From Dactylonectria macrodidyma (Eukaryota > Ascomycota > Sordariomycetes > Hypocreales > Nectriaceae), in the NCBI GenBank assembly GCA_020744425.1, contig JAGMUV010000017.1, forward strand, positions 806,001-870,000: a stretch of DNA of 64,000 nt. The letters run 5' to 3'. Positions 44,594 to 55,397 of the stretch are shown here, piece by piece. Numbering within the stretch: position 1 is the first letter of the stretch; every line of letters starts with the position of its first letter. Below the pieces are notes generated by a model. It did no database searches and was not told the DNA's origin. It saw nothing but the letters and a program-made list of their open reading frames with translations. The position numbers were made by a program, and so were the translations under genes.

Positions 44594-45563
44594 ATGTTGG
44601 ACCGCATTATTGTCTTTTACATTTTTAGCATGTTCATCGTTGGCTTTCTTGTGTAAGTTGCAAAGACAAATATTAGTGGCAATGCTCTGTATACTAATAG
44701 AGACGCAGGCCATCAAATGATCCAACCTTGGGAAACTCTACCGGCACGGCACAAAAGAGCCCATTCGTCATCGCCTTTCAAAAGGCTGGAATCCGCACAC
44801 TTCCTTCCATCATCAACGGAGTCCTTGTATCATCTGCATTTAGCTGCGGAGCTGCCGTCGTCTTCCTGGTGTCGCGTGTCCTCTACGGCCTAGCTGAAGA
44901 AGGCCAGGCTCCTAAGGTATTTCTCAGAACCAACAGACTTGGCACTCCTTATGTTGCCGTGACCACGTCTGTTGTATTCTTACCCCTGGTGTATCTCAGC
45001 TTGGGAAGCAATTCATCCGTCGCGTTTGGTTGGTTTGTAAATATCGCGACGATAGCGGCCTTGATCTCGTGGTTTATCATCGAAGTTACTTATCTACGCT
45101 TCTTTTACGCCATGAAGGTTCAGGGAGTTAGCCGAGAACGTGAGTATTCTAGCATTTCTATCCCTTACATGACCAGTGGCTAACCTCTCTCACATCAGGT
45201 TTACCTTACAAGAGCCCACTCCAGCCTTACATGGCCTGGATAACAATGGTTATTCTCGCAATTATTGTCTTATTTAAGGCTATAGCGTCTTCCTCTCTGG
45301 CCATTGGAATACCGATTCATTCCTCGTATCTTATCTGGGCATCTCAATCTTCCTTTGTGAGTTGTGTTCAAGAGTCCCCGCTACCTTTACTTGTTGCTAA
45401 CGCACAGCTCTCGCTAGTCCTGTGGGCGGGTGCTTTCATATTCCTCTGTAACCCGATTATTCCGCTGAACGAGATTGATCTTTCTGAGATGCAGATCATC
45501 GAAAGAGAAAGAGAAGAGGAAGAGCAAGAGGAGAAGCTACCTTGGTATAGAGTTCTTGGTTGA
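44594..45563 (+). pseudogene. Amino-acid permease, 5'-truncated and frameshifted
   Basis: Joining 44594-44652, 44709-45139 and 45199 onward rebuilds the C-terminal half of a fungal amino-acid permease: RIIVFYIFSMFIVGFLVPSN, SPFVIAFQKAGIRTLPSIIN, SRVLYGLAEEGQAPKVF, and RLPYKSPLQPYMAW after the second intron. The first half (N-terminus and TM 1-6) is absent upstream. At about 45277 the reading frame shifts by one base: VLFK is followed by GYSVFLSGHWNTDSFLVSYL in the next frame, where intact permeases read fnG. The end, with EIDLSEMQ and an acidic tail, is preserved. The gene is dead by truncation. It lies beside the AKR-RidA gene and an intact regulator. Confidence 0.8.
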
Positions 45564-45622
45564 GTAAATGGACGTGCACCTAGTTACAAGTTCCTATGAG
45601 ACCCATGGAGATGAAAGACTCG

Positions 45623-47951
45623 CTAGAACCCAAAATTCTCATAATCTTTCAAAATATCCCATAGTTCGGTTGATTGTAAAGATCGTAGATCGCTGTCAAA
45701 AGTCTCGAAGGCATTCGACATGTCCAAAGGTGGTAAAGGAGCTACTCCGAGGCTCATTTGTGAAGAGTCGGAATGAAAAGGCGAGGGGTATGGTGGGCAT
45801 TGCGCAGGAATACTGTCCGTGGGAAGGCCTTCCATTGAGGCTGGTTGTAGATTCGGGTCGATTAGATCAAAATTCTGATGTGTGGATGTTGATGCTTCAT
45901 TTGGGGCCTCTGTGTCGTGAGAGGCGGCCACTGTACAGGCGAGAGAAGGATGGGATGAGTTGCCCTGTGGATGTCCTGGGGCTGACTCGATTCCTGAGCC
46001 AGCTGATCGATTTGACGAACGTGGCAAACCTCTAGCTTGAGTTTGGATATTATCAATGATGCCTTGTATGCCATGCAACTTGTCCCCAAGCCTCCGTGAT
46101 ATGGGGGACTGCACTGATAACTGCCGCACGAGTTCCATCGCTGATACCACATCTTGGAGACACGACACGCTCTTGTCGGCGCCTGCGCAGCACATGATGA
46201 GGAGTAGTGAGGAGAGAGCTGTCTCAAGGAAGTGATTGAACGTCCTATGCTGGGCGTGGTAAATGTCTGTCGTCCGAGCGAGACCAACGAGGACGCGAAT
46301 TGTATCTTGGGCAATCTCAACCATGTCGTTGATGCTCGAGGGGTCGAAGCTGCCCGGTTCGGTCTGCACCGTAGACTTCCTGTGGATGACTGTCCGCATC
46401 TGGTTGGCTCTGAGATAGAGCATGAGACGCAGTTTGTACTCCCCGCGATTCTCCTTCACCATGTCGAATTTGTCATTGACGCCACTGAAGTGAAGGCTTG
46501 ATGGAAGATTTTTGTGCCATCGGACAACCCGGAAATTGAGCAAATCTCGGACTGACGCTGAGGTGGCAGGTAGGGATAAGGAGTTGTTAAGTATGGACTT
46601 TCGGACTTCGGAAGCAATGCTACCGTATGCCACCATAGATTTCAGATATGAACTTGATAATGAATTGTCCTGGATCTCACATTAGCCACATGCACCAGTG
46701 GAGAACGGCAGGTGCGTACTGGGAAGGTAGGGTGATGATGAATGTCGCCGTCCTGAATAGAAAAAGGCAGGCCCGTGCCAAACCCCCAGCGCCGATCAAG
46801 TGTGTATGCTGACCAGTAGAGCTTCTCTCCTACGCTTTGAAGTTGCTCAGAGGGTGATTGAGCCTGTAGATCGTCGGAATTCTGGCAGCTCAATTCTTGG
46901 AGTAGCCGCATCACGATGCCTATACCACGCCAGGCTGTGGTCTCTCTGTCGCTGAGGAAATAGTACATGCTCTAGTATTCAGTCAGATGAGGTTCGGGAA
47001 TGGAGGGAGCAGAACAATCTCACGCCTAAGATCAACACGCAGAGTTCATCCCGGTCAACTCCGTTCAACTGTGTCCTGCCGATAGCCCCTGTGAATATCT
47101 CATCCATAGCGGGATTAGCAATGTCAATTGCAGCAGCATCTGCAAGCGTAGAAACAATGGCGTGAATAATAACGGCGACATCTTCCAGCCGCTCCTCTTT
47201 GCACGTCTTAGGCGCTGTGGCGTGTACTCCCGCAGTACTGCGAGCGACATGTGTGCTCCTGACGTCCTGTTTCAATTTGTCGATATCAAGAAATGGATAC
47301 TGGAGGCCAATCTCTTCCTCATATATCAGTAGGACCTTGACCCAATACTTTGCCTCGAAAGCTGTCAAAATGCTACCCCGTGACGCAGTGCTGCGGTGGT
47401 GCATCAACTGTTGCATGGATTCTGATCCGACCATGGTCTTGCGGAGTCGTTGTGGGGGCGCATCGCTCTGCTCCGGACTCAAGGCGACGAGACGCTTCTC
47501 GGCAAGGCGGAGATAGTAATCCGAGTTGCTCAGGATGGACGGAGCTGAAGCGGTGAGATCGACGCTCCGGCGGCCTGGGGCTGGATCCGTAGTCTGCGCC
47601 ACGACAATCTCATGTTGATGGTCTCCGGCCTCTTCAGAGCTCTGCGTATTTGCCCCAATGCTGATGGACGAGGGGGTGTCAGTGAGAAGCAGATGAAATC
47701 TGATGAGTCGGAGAGAGCTTACGAGCTACGACGGGCGGAGCGAAAACGCGTGGTGCGTTTGTAGACGCACGCATCATCACTATCACGACATCCCTTGCAC
47801 GGCCGCTCGCCACTGCACTTTATCTTGCGGCGCTGACACTTATCGCTGCGGAACACAAAGTCAGCGATAGGACGAGGAGAAGCTTGGTAGAGTTGAAGCC
47901 GCACCATGCAACGCGCGTGTAAGGAAAGCGACGTTTCTTCTCGCTGGTCAT
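45623..47951 (-). CDS. Zn2Cys6 transcription factor
   Basis: Five exons (47951-47905, 47845-47723, 47660-47024, 46971-46720, 46669-45623) give 701 residues. The zinc cluster has standard Cx2Cx6Cx5Cx2Cx6C spacing (CDKC, KIKCSG, PCKGC) near residues 16-42; an intron splits its first Cys codon. VYKRTTRFRS follows. The middle homology region shows EIGLQYPFLDIDKL, YYFLSDRETTAWRGIGIVMR and YWSAYTLDRRWGFGTGLPF. The last intron (50 nt, GTACGC to CCAG) joins TFPDNSLSSSYLKSMVAYG, as the family requires. The tail is Ser/Pro-rich and ends in LWDILKDYENFGF. It is the only intact gene of the block with the AKR-RidA fusion and the dead permease, and may be its former regulator. Confidence 0.88.
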
Positions 47952-48903
47952 GTTTCGACCAAGAGGCGAAACTGGGAAGTTCGTAGGATGACTTCTACTG
48001 CGTGGGAGGATGTGAGGAGTCAGTAGCACAAATCAATTCCGTAATGAAAAGTTGATTCCGAAAGCCTCGGATTCGACGGCAGTTGATGCATGTACCCCGG
48101 ATGCTCGTGCGGGGAAGCGGAGTCTGAGGGACGTTTCAATCCCGCCAATTGACCAATACAATGGACGCGATTGGGGATATTGGAACTAGTATTATTGAAG
48201 TGGACAACTTGTGATAAGAACCAAGGAACCATCGACGTCATTGCTCTACTGTTAGATAAGCTTGCACTCTTGTGAAAGCCTGTGCATGATTGTGAGGCTG
48301 GAAAACAGCTCATTCTCCATAGCTCACATTTTCATCCTTCATGAAACAACAAGAGACAGTGCTCTGAAACCGTACTGTTAACTGGAGATAAGCAGCACCT
48401 CGGACTTACGCCGAAGCTCCTGAACAGGTTGCTAGGTGGAGGATAATATGTTTGAGTATTGGTAGGGGCATGAACAACTTTTATTACGAGCATGAATAAA
48501 TCACATGCAGCCGCTTCAAGCAATCCTTTTTCTCTTATTATAAATGAGGTTGAACAGCCTCCGACGAGAACCCCCGCAAGAGCGCAGTGACGGACGGTAC
48601 TCCGAGATTGCCTGAAGCTGCTTTAGAGCGCAGCGAAGACCATAGTAAAAAAGGCAGCGAAGGTTGCTGCAGGCCGAACGTACTCTGTTTATCTACTAAA
48701 GGATAGCCTGGGATTGAGATTAATAACTGAAGGGCTGTAAGCCTTGCCGAGCTCCGAAAGACGTTAAGACACTTTGGAAGCAGCACTGTAGGGCGTTAGT
48801 TATCTTAGTTGGCTACATAGTTGCTCAGTTGTAAGAAGAGTTATTTATGCCTCTAGTAATACTCCTTACGCACCTATGATATCAATATCTGTCAAATGCC
48901 CGT

Positions 48904-49249
48904 CACGCGGGTCCAGAAATACACCTCGCACTTTTGGTGGGCTTAAGGGTTTGATCTTCTGACATGCGTATCTAACGCACGGCAGCTTAAAGAGAAGCTG
49001 GCCTTTGTACCCTCAGCAGAGCCCTGTAGCAAGTTATGAATTGCTGCCTTCACCGCTTTCCTGTTCTAACGGCTGTATTAGCCACAGCAGCCACAGCAGC
49101 CACAGCAGCCACAGGGCCCCGAGCCTCCAGCAGCTCCAACAGCTCCAGTGAACGCATCAATTCGGTTTTCGTTGGCCGGTATAAGCACGTCAGAAGATCA
49201 AGCCCTTAAGCCCACCAAAAGTGTGCGGTGTTTTTTCCGGACCCGCGTG
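48904..49249. mobile_element. Foldback/MITE-like element, 346 bp, with about 58-bp inverted repeats
   Basis: The left arm (48904 to about 48964) and the reverse complement of the right arm (about 49189-49249) match over about 58 bases with only a few differences; the core CACTTTTGGTGGGCTTAAGG is identical. The ends read CACGCGGGTCC on both sides. No transposase is encoded. I could not find a clean target duplication. The TIR start CA...GCGGGTCC is reminiscent of hAT-type ends, but this is only a guess. Confidence 0.7.
49081..49114. repeat. 9-bp minisatellite, about 3.8 copies
   Basis: GCCACAGCA repeated tandemly without mismatch, inside the loop of the inverted-repeat element. A related imperfect run of CAGCTCCAA follows to about 49150. 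Confidence 0.85.
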
Positions 49250-49326
49250 CTCGACTGTCTGGCTAACAGAAATGCGCGACTGTGGAACCGGTCTGCGTTG
49301 CGGGGCTAAACACACATTTGCGTTAG

Positions 49327-49453
49327 TGCGCAACTGCGCAAATCCCACGCATTTGTGTGGTCACGTAAGTAGTTCCGCCAATGTGAAGAGTCTGCCATTG
49401 CGTAAACAGACATAGTTGCGCAATTGCGCAGATCGTACACATTTGTGCGTGGT
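49327..49453. repeat. Two diverged direct repeats of about 36 bp
   Basis: The first copy (49327-49361) starts TGCGCAACTGCGCAAATC and the second (49417-49453) TGCGCAATTGCGCAGATC; both end with CATTTGTG and a GTGGT stretch. The second begins with the palindrome TGCGCAATTGCGCA. It lies just outside the inverted-repeat element. Origin unknown. Confidence 0.6.
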
Positions 49454-50874
49454 GGGCCTCCCGCATTTCAGGCTTTTCTCCATTTCAGGCGTTTTTGAAC
49501 TTTTGTCTTCCAATCCTTTGGAGGCCCCTCAGACGCTCGTGGTCGGCCTCCATACTTGAAGCCTTCCTACATTAAAGCCTTCCAACCCTCTGGAGACCCT
49601 CACAAGGTATTCAACACCGTTGGTCGTTTGCCGATTCAATGGTTTCATCCTGAGGGTATTTTGGACATTTCGGCCTTGTTGGGATCTAGCTATCCTTTTC
49701 TTACAACTCTGGTCCCGGCGGCTACTTGACTTCCATCCTGTCTGCTGCTACACCCTCAGTTCATCATCACTCACTCATGGCTCAAAGGTTTGTGAAGCGG
49801 TTTGTCTGCCTCCATCTATTGCTTCTCCGAACAGCCTTGGCATACACAACCATGAGGAGGGATGCCTAGTCCTTCGCGATCTGGTCGAGGTCTCTGAACA
49901 TGTCTCGGCACGCAACGTCCAACCCCGACGTTATTCCAATGAGGTTCTCCCCAGCCTCCTGGACTGTCTTGCCCATGGTTTTATCCACCGCCTTGATACT
50001 CTCGCCAGCGCGAGCGACTTTACTGTCGATGGTCGGAGCGGGCAAGCCAGCAGCCAAGCGGCACTGGACTTGCGACTGGCCCTGACCGTCAGGGTTCGCG
50101 TTTGCGTTCCTGTTGAAGTGTCAGCCTTGGTCCAATCATGTCTAGCACGGGATTGTATGACTGTCACTGACATGATGGAGTTGGTTTGTTGGTCTTGGGG
50201 TAATGTTCCCTCGACCTTGCGAAGCTTATGGTGCAGGACGTTGACTTGATCAAACATCACCGACTCCCTCAACGACGGGGAAGGGTTGAAGCACGATGCG
50301 AACGAGTCACACGAACAGTTCTCTACGCCGGGTTCGACGACAACGAGCGTTGCGGTTGCCTGGTGAGCTAGGGTGACGATAATCGTTTGGTTTCGACAGT
50401 GATGGATAAGGTCTGGGGGGGAGGGAAAGGTGTCTGCACGTCGTAACATCTTGCGGGGCACACGGCGACTACGTGTTCGCCTTAGCAATTGTCGACTTCG
50501 ACACTTGAACGCAAGTGTCGAATTCGACAAATGCGACTTGGGAGAGCATTAACCGCGCTTTTGCCGTGGTTTCGATTTCTCACAACCGGTCCCTCGTTGC
50601 TTTCTATAGCAGAAAATTGAAAGGTTCCAAACCCTTTTTACCTCCATTTTTCTCTTACTCTCCTTGCCCTATTTTTTTCGGGTTTTTCTTGCCATGGATC
50701 TTTCCCTAGAGTTTGGAACTGTCAAGGGCTAGCAGACGAGGGGGTTTGCCGTATCCTGGCGCAGCCGCGGGCGAACCACCACCAGCTCCAGTTAGCGTGA
50801 TTTGATTGCGGGGATTCGACCTCATCCATCATACTCCCAAACGACGAGAACCGAAGCGAAAACGACATCTGGCA

Positions 50875-51638
50875 ATGAGCCCCGAAACTAGTAACGAAGC
50901 GTTGAAGGTCAAATCCATGCCTCAAGGCGATCGCCAGGATGCTGCAGGGACCTGCGGTGGACCTCCGCTTCTCTGCCCGATCCACAGTGCATATCCGAAC
51001 CTGCATACCGGAACCAAGACTTGTGATAACAATTGCAAGGATATTCGCCGTGTGAAGTATGGCCGTATCCATCAGTCGAGCTAGCGAGACGCATCTGACA
51101 AGAGTATGGCAGAGACCATCTAAAAAAGCGTCATCGATGCGACTGCCCCGGCCGGCCAGCAAATTGCCAGAACCTATTACACGTCGGGCCCACGAAACTG
51201 AAGGAATTGAGCACTATCCGTCGCCTCCCCGGCGAGACACCTGGGGAACAATGGGCTCGGATCTACAAGATCATTTGTCCCGGCCAGAAAGAGATCCTAG
51301 CGCCGTATGTGCCCAGCGCCAGCGATCTTAAAGCAATCGCTCGCGCTCCACCCCCCGGGTTTGTCAAGAAGCTCGCCAAGAGCCTTCAAGACGCAAAACA
51401 CGGAGACATCGATGGGATCCACCTCTTGCTTGCTCAGGTTCCGCTTTTTATTGACTTAGTCTGTCAGGGGGGAGCCTATCCTGACTCCCACTCAACGGTC
51501 CACCACACTTCGAGCAATACCAGAGTCTCCGCGACACATAATTCTATGCATGGATCTGGCGCAGCGGAGCACCAAGAACCCATGGAGGATGATGTAGATT
51601 GGGACAAGTTTGTCATGTCACCTGATGGCACTTGGTAG
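50875..51638 (+). CDS. Small C2H2-like zinc-finger protein, fungal-specific family
   Basis: Two exons (50875-51056, 51113-51638) give 235 residues. The first ends in LLCPIHSAYPNLHTGTKTC and CKDIRRVK; a 56-nt intron with a TCTGACA branch point joins it in phase to DHLKKRHRCDCPGRPANC. The same CP...C...(I/V)xRVK|xHLxxxH plan, with the intron at the same place and phase, is seen in the next gene. GETPGEQWARIYKIICPGQ corresponds to the conserved WxxIYxxLFP element of the family. In this family the Cys and His residues look like a divergent zinc finger, but function is unknown. The start is uncertain: coding-like sequence rich in Lys/Arg continues upstream to a stop at 50803, and an upstream exon is possible. 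The end is acidic (DDVDWDKF). Confidence 0.65.
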
Positions 51639-52288
51639 GTGGTGATGGTTATATCTTTGCGGAGATTGTATTTAGTTGCGGCATCGAGAACTCTGTCCGT
51701 ATTCTGTGATCACTCTCCTTCGTTGCATTCAGACAGCCAGTGTCATTTATTTCTACTTCTTGTGCCTTTCTGGTTTAATTGACGCCCAGCCCCACATCCA
51801 CCTATCCCTGGTGTCTTCTCATTTCCGTGTCCAATCCAGGACATGGTGGATGGAGGTGGCGATTAGCGACCAACCTTAAGGCTACATGAAGGTTGGAGCT
51901 CGAATGGCCATTTATTGTGAAGGAATTTTTGTCAAGTAGCCTGATATATGCTCAATAGGCAGTCATATCCTCTCGATATATCAGTACACTCCCCTCTGTC
52001 CCCTCGCTATATATCAGCGTCCCAGCAAACTGGATTTAGTATCATCAGGTTCATCAGACGGCAAAAGTGATCTCTCTAACCCCGCCCAGCTCATGCAGAC
52101 CCACCTTGAATGCCGCTAGAGCTAGTGTTTTGATTGGATCAAAAATATTGCCCAATCAGAAGCCCATCCATTTTTATTGATGACTAAGCCTTCGAATATG
52201 GTAATACCAGTGGACCAGATCCTTGACGCTCTTATCGCTCCAACCAGGCACGACACGATGCAGTTGCCAAACGCGCCGCCATCCGTTC
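51639..52288. other. Intergenic region between the two C2H2-like genes
   Basis: About 650 bp without a supported gene. CCCCTC-rich and TATATATC patches at 51975-52017 may be promoter elements of the following gene. Confidence 0.45.
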
Positions 52289-55200
52289 ATGACGTCGCCA
52301 GCTTCTGTTATCGTTTTCGCCTTGCCCGGCGACGTCTTGGGACCTGCGCTCTGCGGCTGCGACTCGAATCCCAAAGACCGACGGCCCCGATCCACACCCC
52401 AACTCTCCCAGCGCGATATTGCCACTCGAACAAGTACAGACGCTTCCGCCGCCGCAAAGAAGCAATATCAGCCGCACAAGCCGAGCCATCCAAGTCAACA
52501 TGACAAATTCACGAGCCTCATCCGCCGAACCCGCCGCTTAACCGACATCAGACCCTCTAAGCTCTGCCGCATGACCAGTGATCCGTCAAACTGCCTTGCC
52601 TGGATATCCGATCCATCGATGGGCACTCCTACATCCTCCCTTTGTCCAAGACGCCCCCCACACATACTATCCGATCTTAACGTTCTACGCGCCACCTTCC
52701 CTCATCCCATCACCGAGGCTCGAGAAAGTGGTTGGAGAGATCAGATGGAATCTCTCGCAGAAGGATTAGGCTCTGTGGTGCGGCAGCAGATAGGGCGTTT
52801 CATGGAGGCGACCAGCCAAACACAGGGCATGTCGGCCCACCCAACTGGCGATCGCTCTCATAGCTGGGCTTCCACAGCATCCCATTGTCGGATAGACGAG
52901 ACGGGAGTTCCCTTGGGGCCTTCGCAAATCGATGAGAATATGGGTACTCGAGCGTCTCTGCGATACGGCACAATGGAACCGATGCTCAAGACAGCCTCCG
53001 ATTCCAGGAGTTCCTGTACGATCGCATCGAACGATTCGTTGCCCCAGAAAGCTCTCGCGCTGCTAGGGGGCGTCTATACAGATACCTCCCATCAGGACGC
53101 CTCAAAGTCGTGGCTTTGGTTGAGATTACCTCTGGAAATATGGAAAGGAGTTTTGCAGTTAAATGTTGCTGCTCTGCTGTTGCATGGGATTATACATGAG
53201 CAGCTACCAAGTACTCATGATCCTTCTGTCGACCAAAACACATGGCTGGAGAAAGAGGAGAATAGCAATTCAAGACTATCTCGTGGGGGTGAATCACGTA
53301 CAGATGGGAGGACTCCTTCCCACAACGGCCAATCTAGCACCGGGGTAAAACGGCGAATCGCGACCCCGGGAGGGGTCGACAGTGATGGCGACAATGATGA
53401 TAATGACGGTGATGACGACAATGATGATAAAGACGGCGATAGGGGGAATGAACAAGTAGTCTCGAAGCGGAGGCGATCAGAAGCTAACAGCAAAAGACTC
53501 GCCTGTCCATACCTCAAATATAATCCGCGAAAGTACGAATCTGAGAAATCATGCATGGGCCCTGGATGGGCCACTGTCCACCGAGTCAAGTGAGTTTTTT
53601 GTTTTTGTTCTTTTGGATGTCCTCTTTGTCGCCTCAGAATGTGCTGACCGCCTTCTTTGTAGAGAGCATATCTACCGTCGGCACCGGTTACCACCCCGGT
53701 GCTTCAGATGCCAGGAGACGTTTGATGATGCGGCCGGGTTGGATAAACATCAGCTTCAAGCCGAACCATGCGTCGCCAGAGTCCAAAAGACAGGAACAGC
53801 AGATGGGATCAACCCAGAGCAAGAAAGGAACCTGAGAAGTCGAAGGAAAGGATTGGCTACTGAAGAAGAGAAATGGCGTGAGATGTATGCGATCGTCTTT
53901 CCGGAAGAGGAGATTATTCCCAACCCTTGTCAGGATTCCCCAGCCTCCACTCCTTAGGCAACCATGCTAACCGTAGTAGACTGTACTCACGAGGACTCAG
54001 TTTCTGCGATTCCTAATGGCTCTACGACATTGAAACAGCACATCCAGAACGCCGTCTCGGATGCCATCTCGAATGCCACGGTGTTCGATCAACTGGATCT
54101 GGTACATATGCAACAATTCATCAACAGTGCTGTACAAGATGGTATTCATACATTTCGCGAACGCGGTTCTTACGGATATGCCCCGACTACCACGAATGCG
54201 CAAAGGCAGCAAACCCAACCCGTAATTGACATAAACGACTTGATGCCCAATACGCAAGACTTTGCCTTGGTGAACTCGACGGAATGTGGCCGATCTTCAC
54301 CGGAGGTAGGGATTGGGAAGAGAAAGGAAAATGACCCACGAGGGCAGACCAGCAACAGCAACAATGAATATGTCGATGGCACCCACAACGACAGCAAGGA
54401 TGAACACGACGTCCGGCCTCCCCGTCGCACCAGGGGAAAAAATGGCGTCTGGCCTCCCCGTCGCATCCGGAAAGAACATGACGTCCGGCCTCCCCGTCAC
54501 ATCGAGGAAGAAAGACAACCGGACAAACTCTGGGCTTGTCCCTTTTACAAGCTTGACCCCCATAGGCACTACCAGTGTCTGAAGTACAAACTGAAGCGGT
54601 TCGCGGATCTCAGACAGCACATTACTCGAGTCCACGTCATCAAGGATTACTACTGTCAGGATTGCTGGGCCCACTTCAAGCGCAAAGACAACCTAGATTC
54701 CCACATTCGGAACGGCGACTGCCGGGGAGTGAAGGAACGCGAGAAGATCACGATTGATAACCCTATTCTCCATGGCCTTTTCCCTAAAGAGGTAACGCCT
54801 CTTCATGTGATTTCGAGACATGGCAACGAGACGGACAAGTGGTATCGTATTTGGGACACACTCTTCCGCGAGCACCTACGGCCAGCATCGCCCTTTGTCA
54901 TGGAAGGCATCGCCGAGCCCATGGCACTGCTGGCCCACCACGGCGAAACCGAGCTGCAGGCGCAACTGCCTGCTCTGCTGCAGGGGTGCGACCAGACGGA
55001 CCAGCAGAGTGTGTTGAGGCTTGGAAAAGAGATTACGCGCATCTTTAGCAATAGTTCCCCGCTTGTGTCACGGCCCACTTTTCGGAAACTTCCTAACCAA
55101 GACGACGACAAAGGCACTGTTGGAGCTGGCGACAAGCGGGCGGATCCCATCGAGATGCCATCCTCGATTATAAATGAGATCCTTTTTCCTAGCCATAACG

Positions 55201-55397
55201 ACATCCAGGTTTCCGGTAATTCCCCTAACGTCAGCAGTCTGGCATACTTCGAAGAAGCTACAACCTCTGATATCGCGCCTAACCCCTGCTTCAACAACGA
55301 TCCCCTTCAAGAGCGATCAATATTCCTGTCAACCAACGACGACTATAACGCCGTTATTTGGGACGAGTTTTCTGGGGACGTGGGGCTATTTCCCTGA
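52289..55397 (+). CDS. Large C2H2-type zinc-finger protein with two finger blocks (or two genes)
   Basis: Exons 52289-53589, 53663-53928 and 53977-55397 would give 995 residues. Block 1: ACPYLKYNPRKY, GPGWATVHRVK, spliced to EHIYRRHRLPPRCFRCQETF and EEEKWREMYAIVFPEEEIIP. Block 2: WACPFYKLDPHRHY, FADLRQHITRVHV, YYCQDCWAHFKRKDNLDSHI, WYRIWDTLF. Before block 1 are a Ser/Thr-rich region, an Asp-rich run and SKRRRS, a likely nuclear signal; between the blocks is an RPPRR repeat. Without the 48-nt intron (53929-53976, weak donor GTCAGG, GCTAAC branch point) the frame meets a TAG at 53955 and the next ATG follows six bases later in the same frame. One gene is more likely than two, but that is not proved. 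The start is uncertain; ATG 52571 is an alternative. Confidence 0.7.

Larger units (their letters stand above)
47952..50874. other. 2.9-kb gene-poor, repeat-bearing region
   Basis: No secure gene. It holds a 346-bp inverted-repeat element, a 9-bp minisatellite inside it and a pair of direct repeats, each listed separately. Leftward frames at 48020-48313, 48538-48786, 49866-50057 and 49931-50530 were examined; the last two have some protein-like character but no domain or consistent splice. A T/C-rich leader at 50640-50694 probably belongs to the rightward C2H2-like gene. Confidence 0.5.

Noticed and set aside
46606..46669. Alternative splice of the 45-48 kb regulator using acceptor CGGTAG
   Set aside because: Phase does not match and the conserved SSSYLKSMVAYG segment would be lost; the 50-nt intron 46670-46719 fits.
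49866..50530. Two leftward frames with some protein-like composition (possible small gene)
   Set aside because: A candidate intron with a CTGACAC branch point exists, but the phase does not join the two frames, and no family pattern was recognised.
51057..51112. First impression that the small C2H2-like gene is a frameshifted pseudogene
   Set aside because: A 56-nt intron with good boundaries and branch point restores the frame exactly, so the gene is intact.
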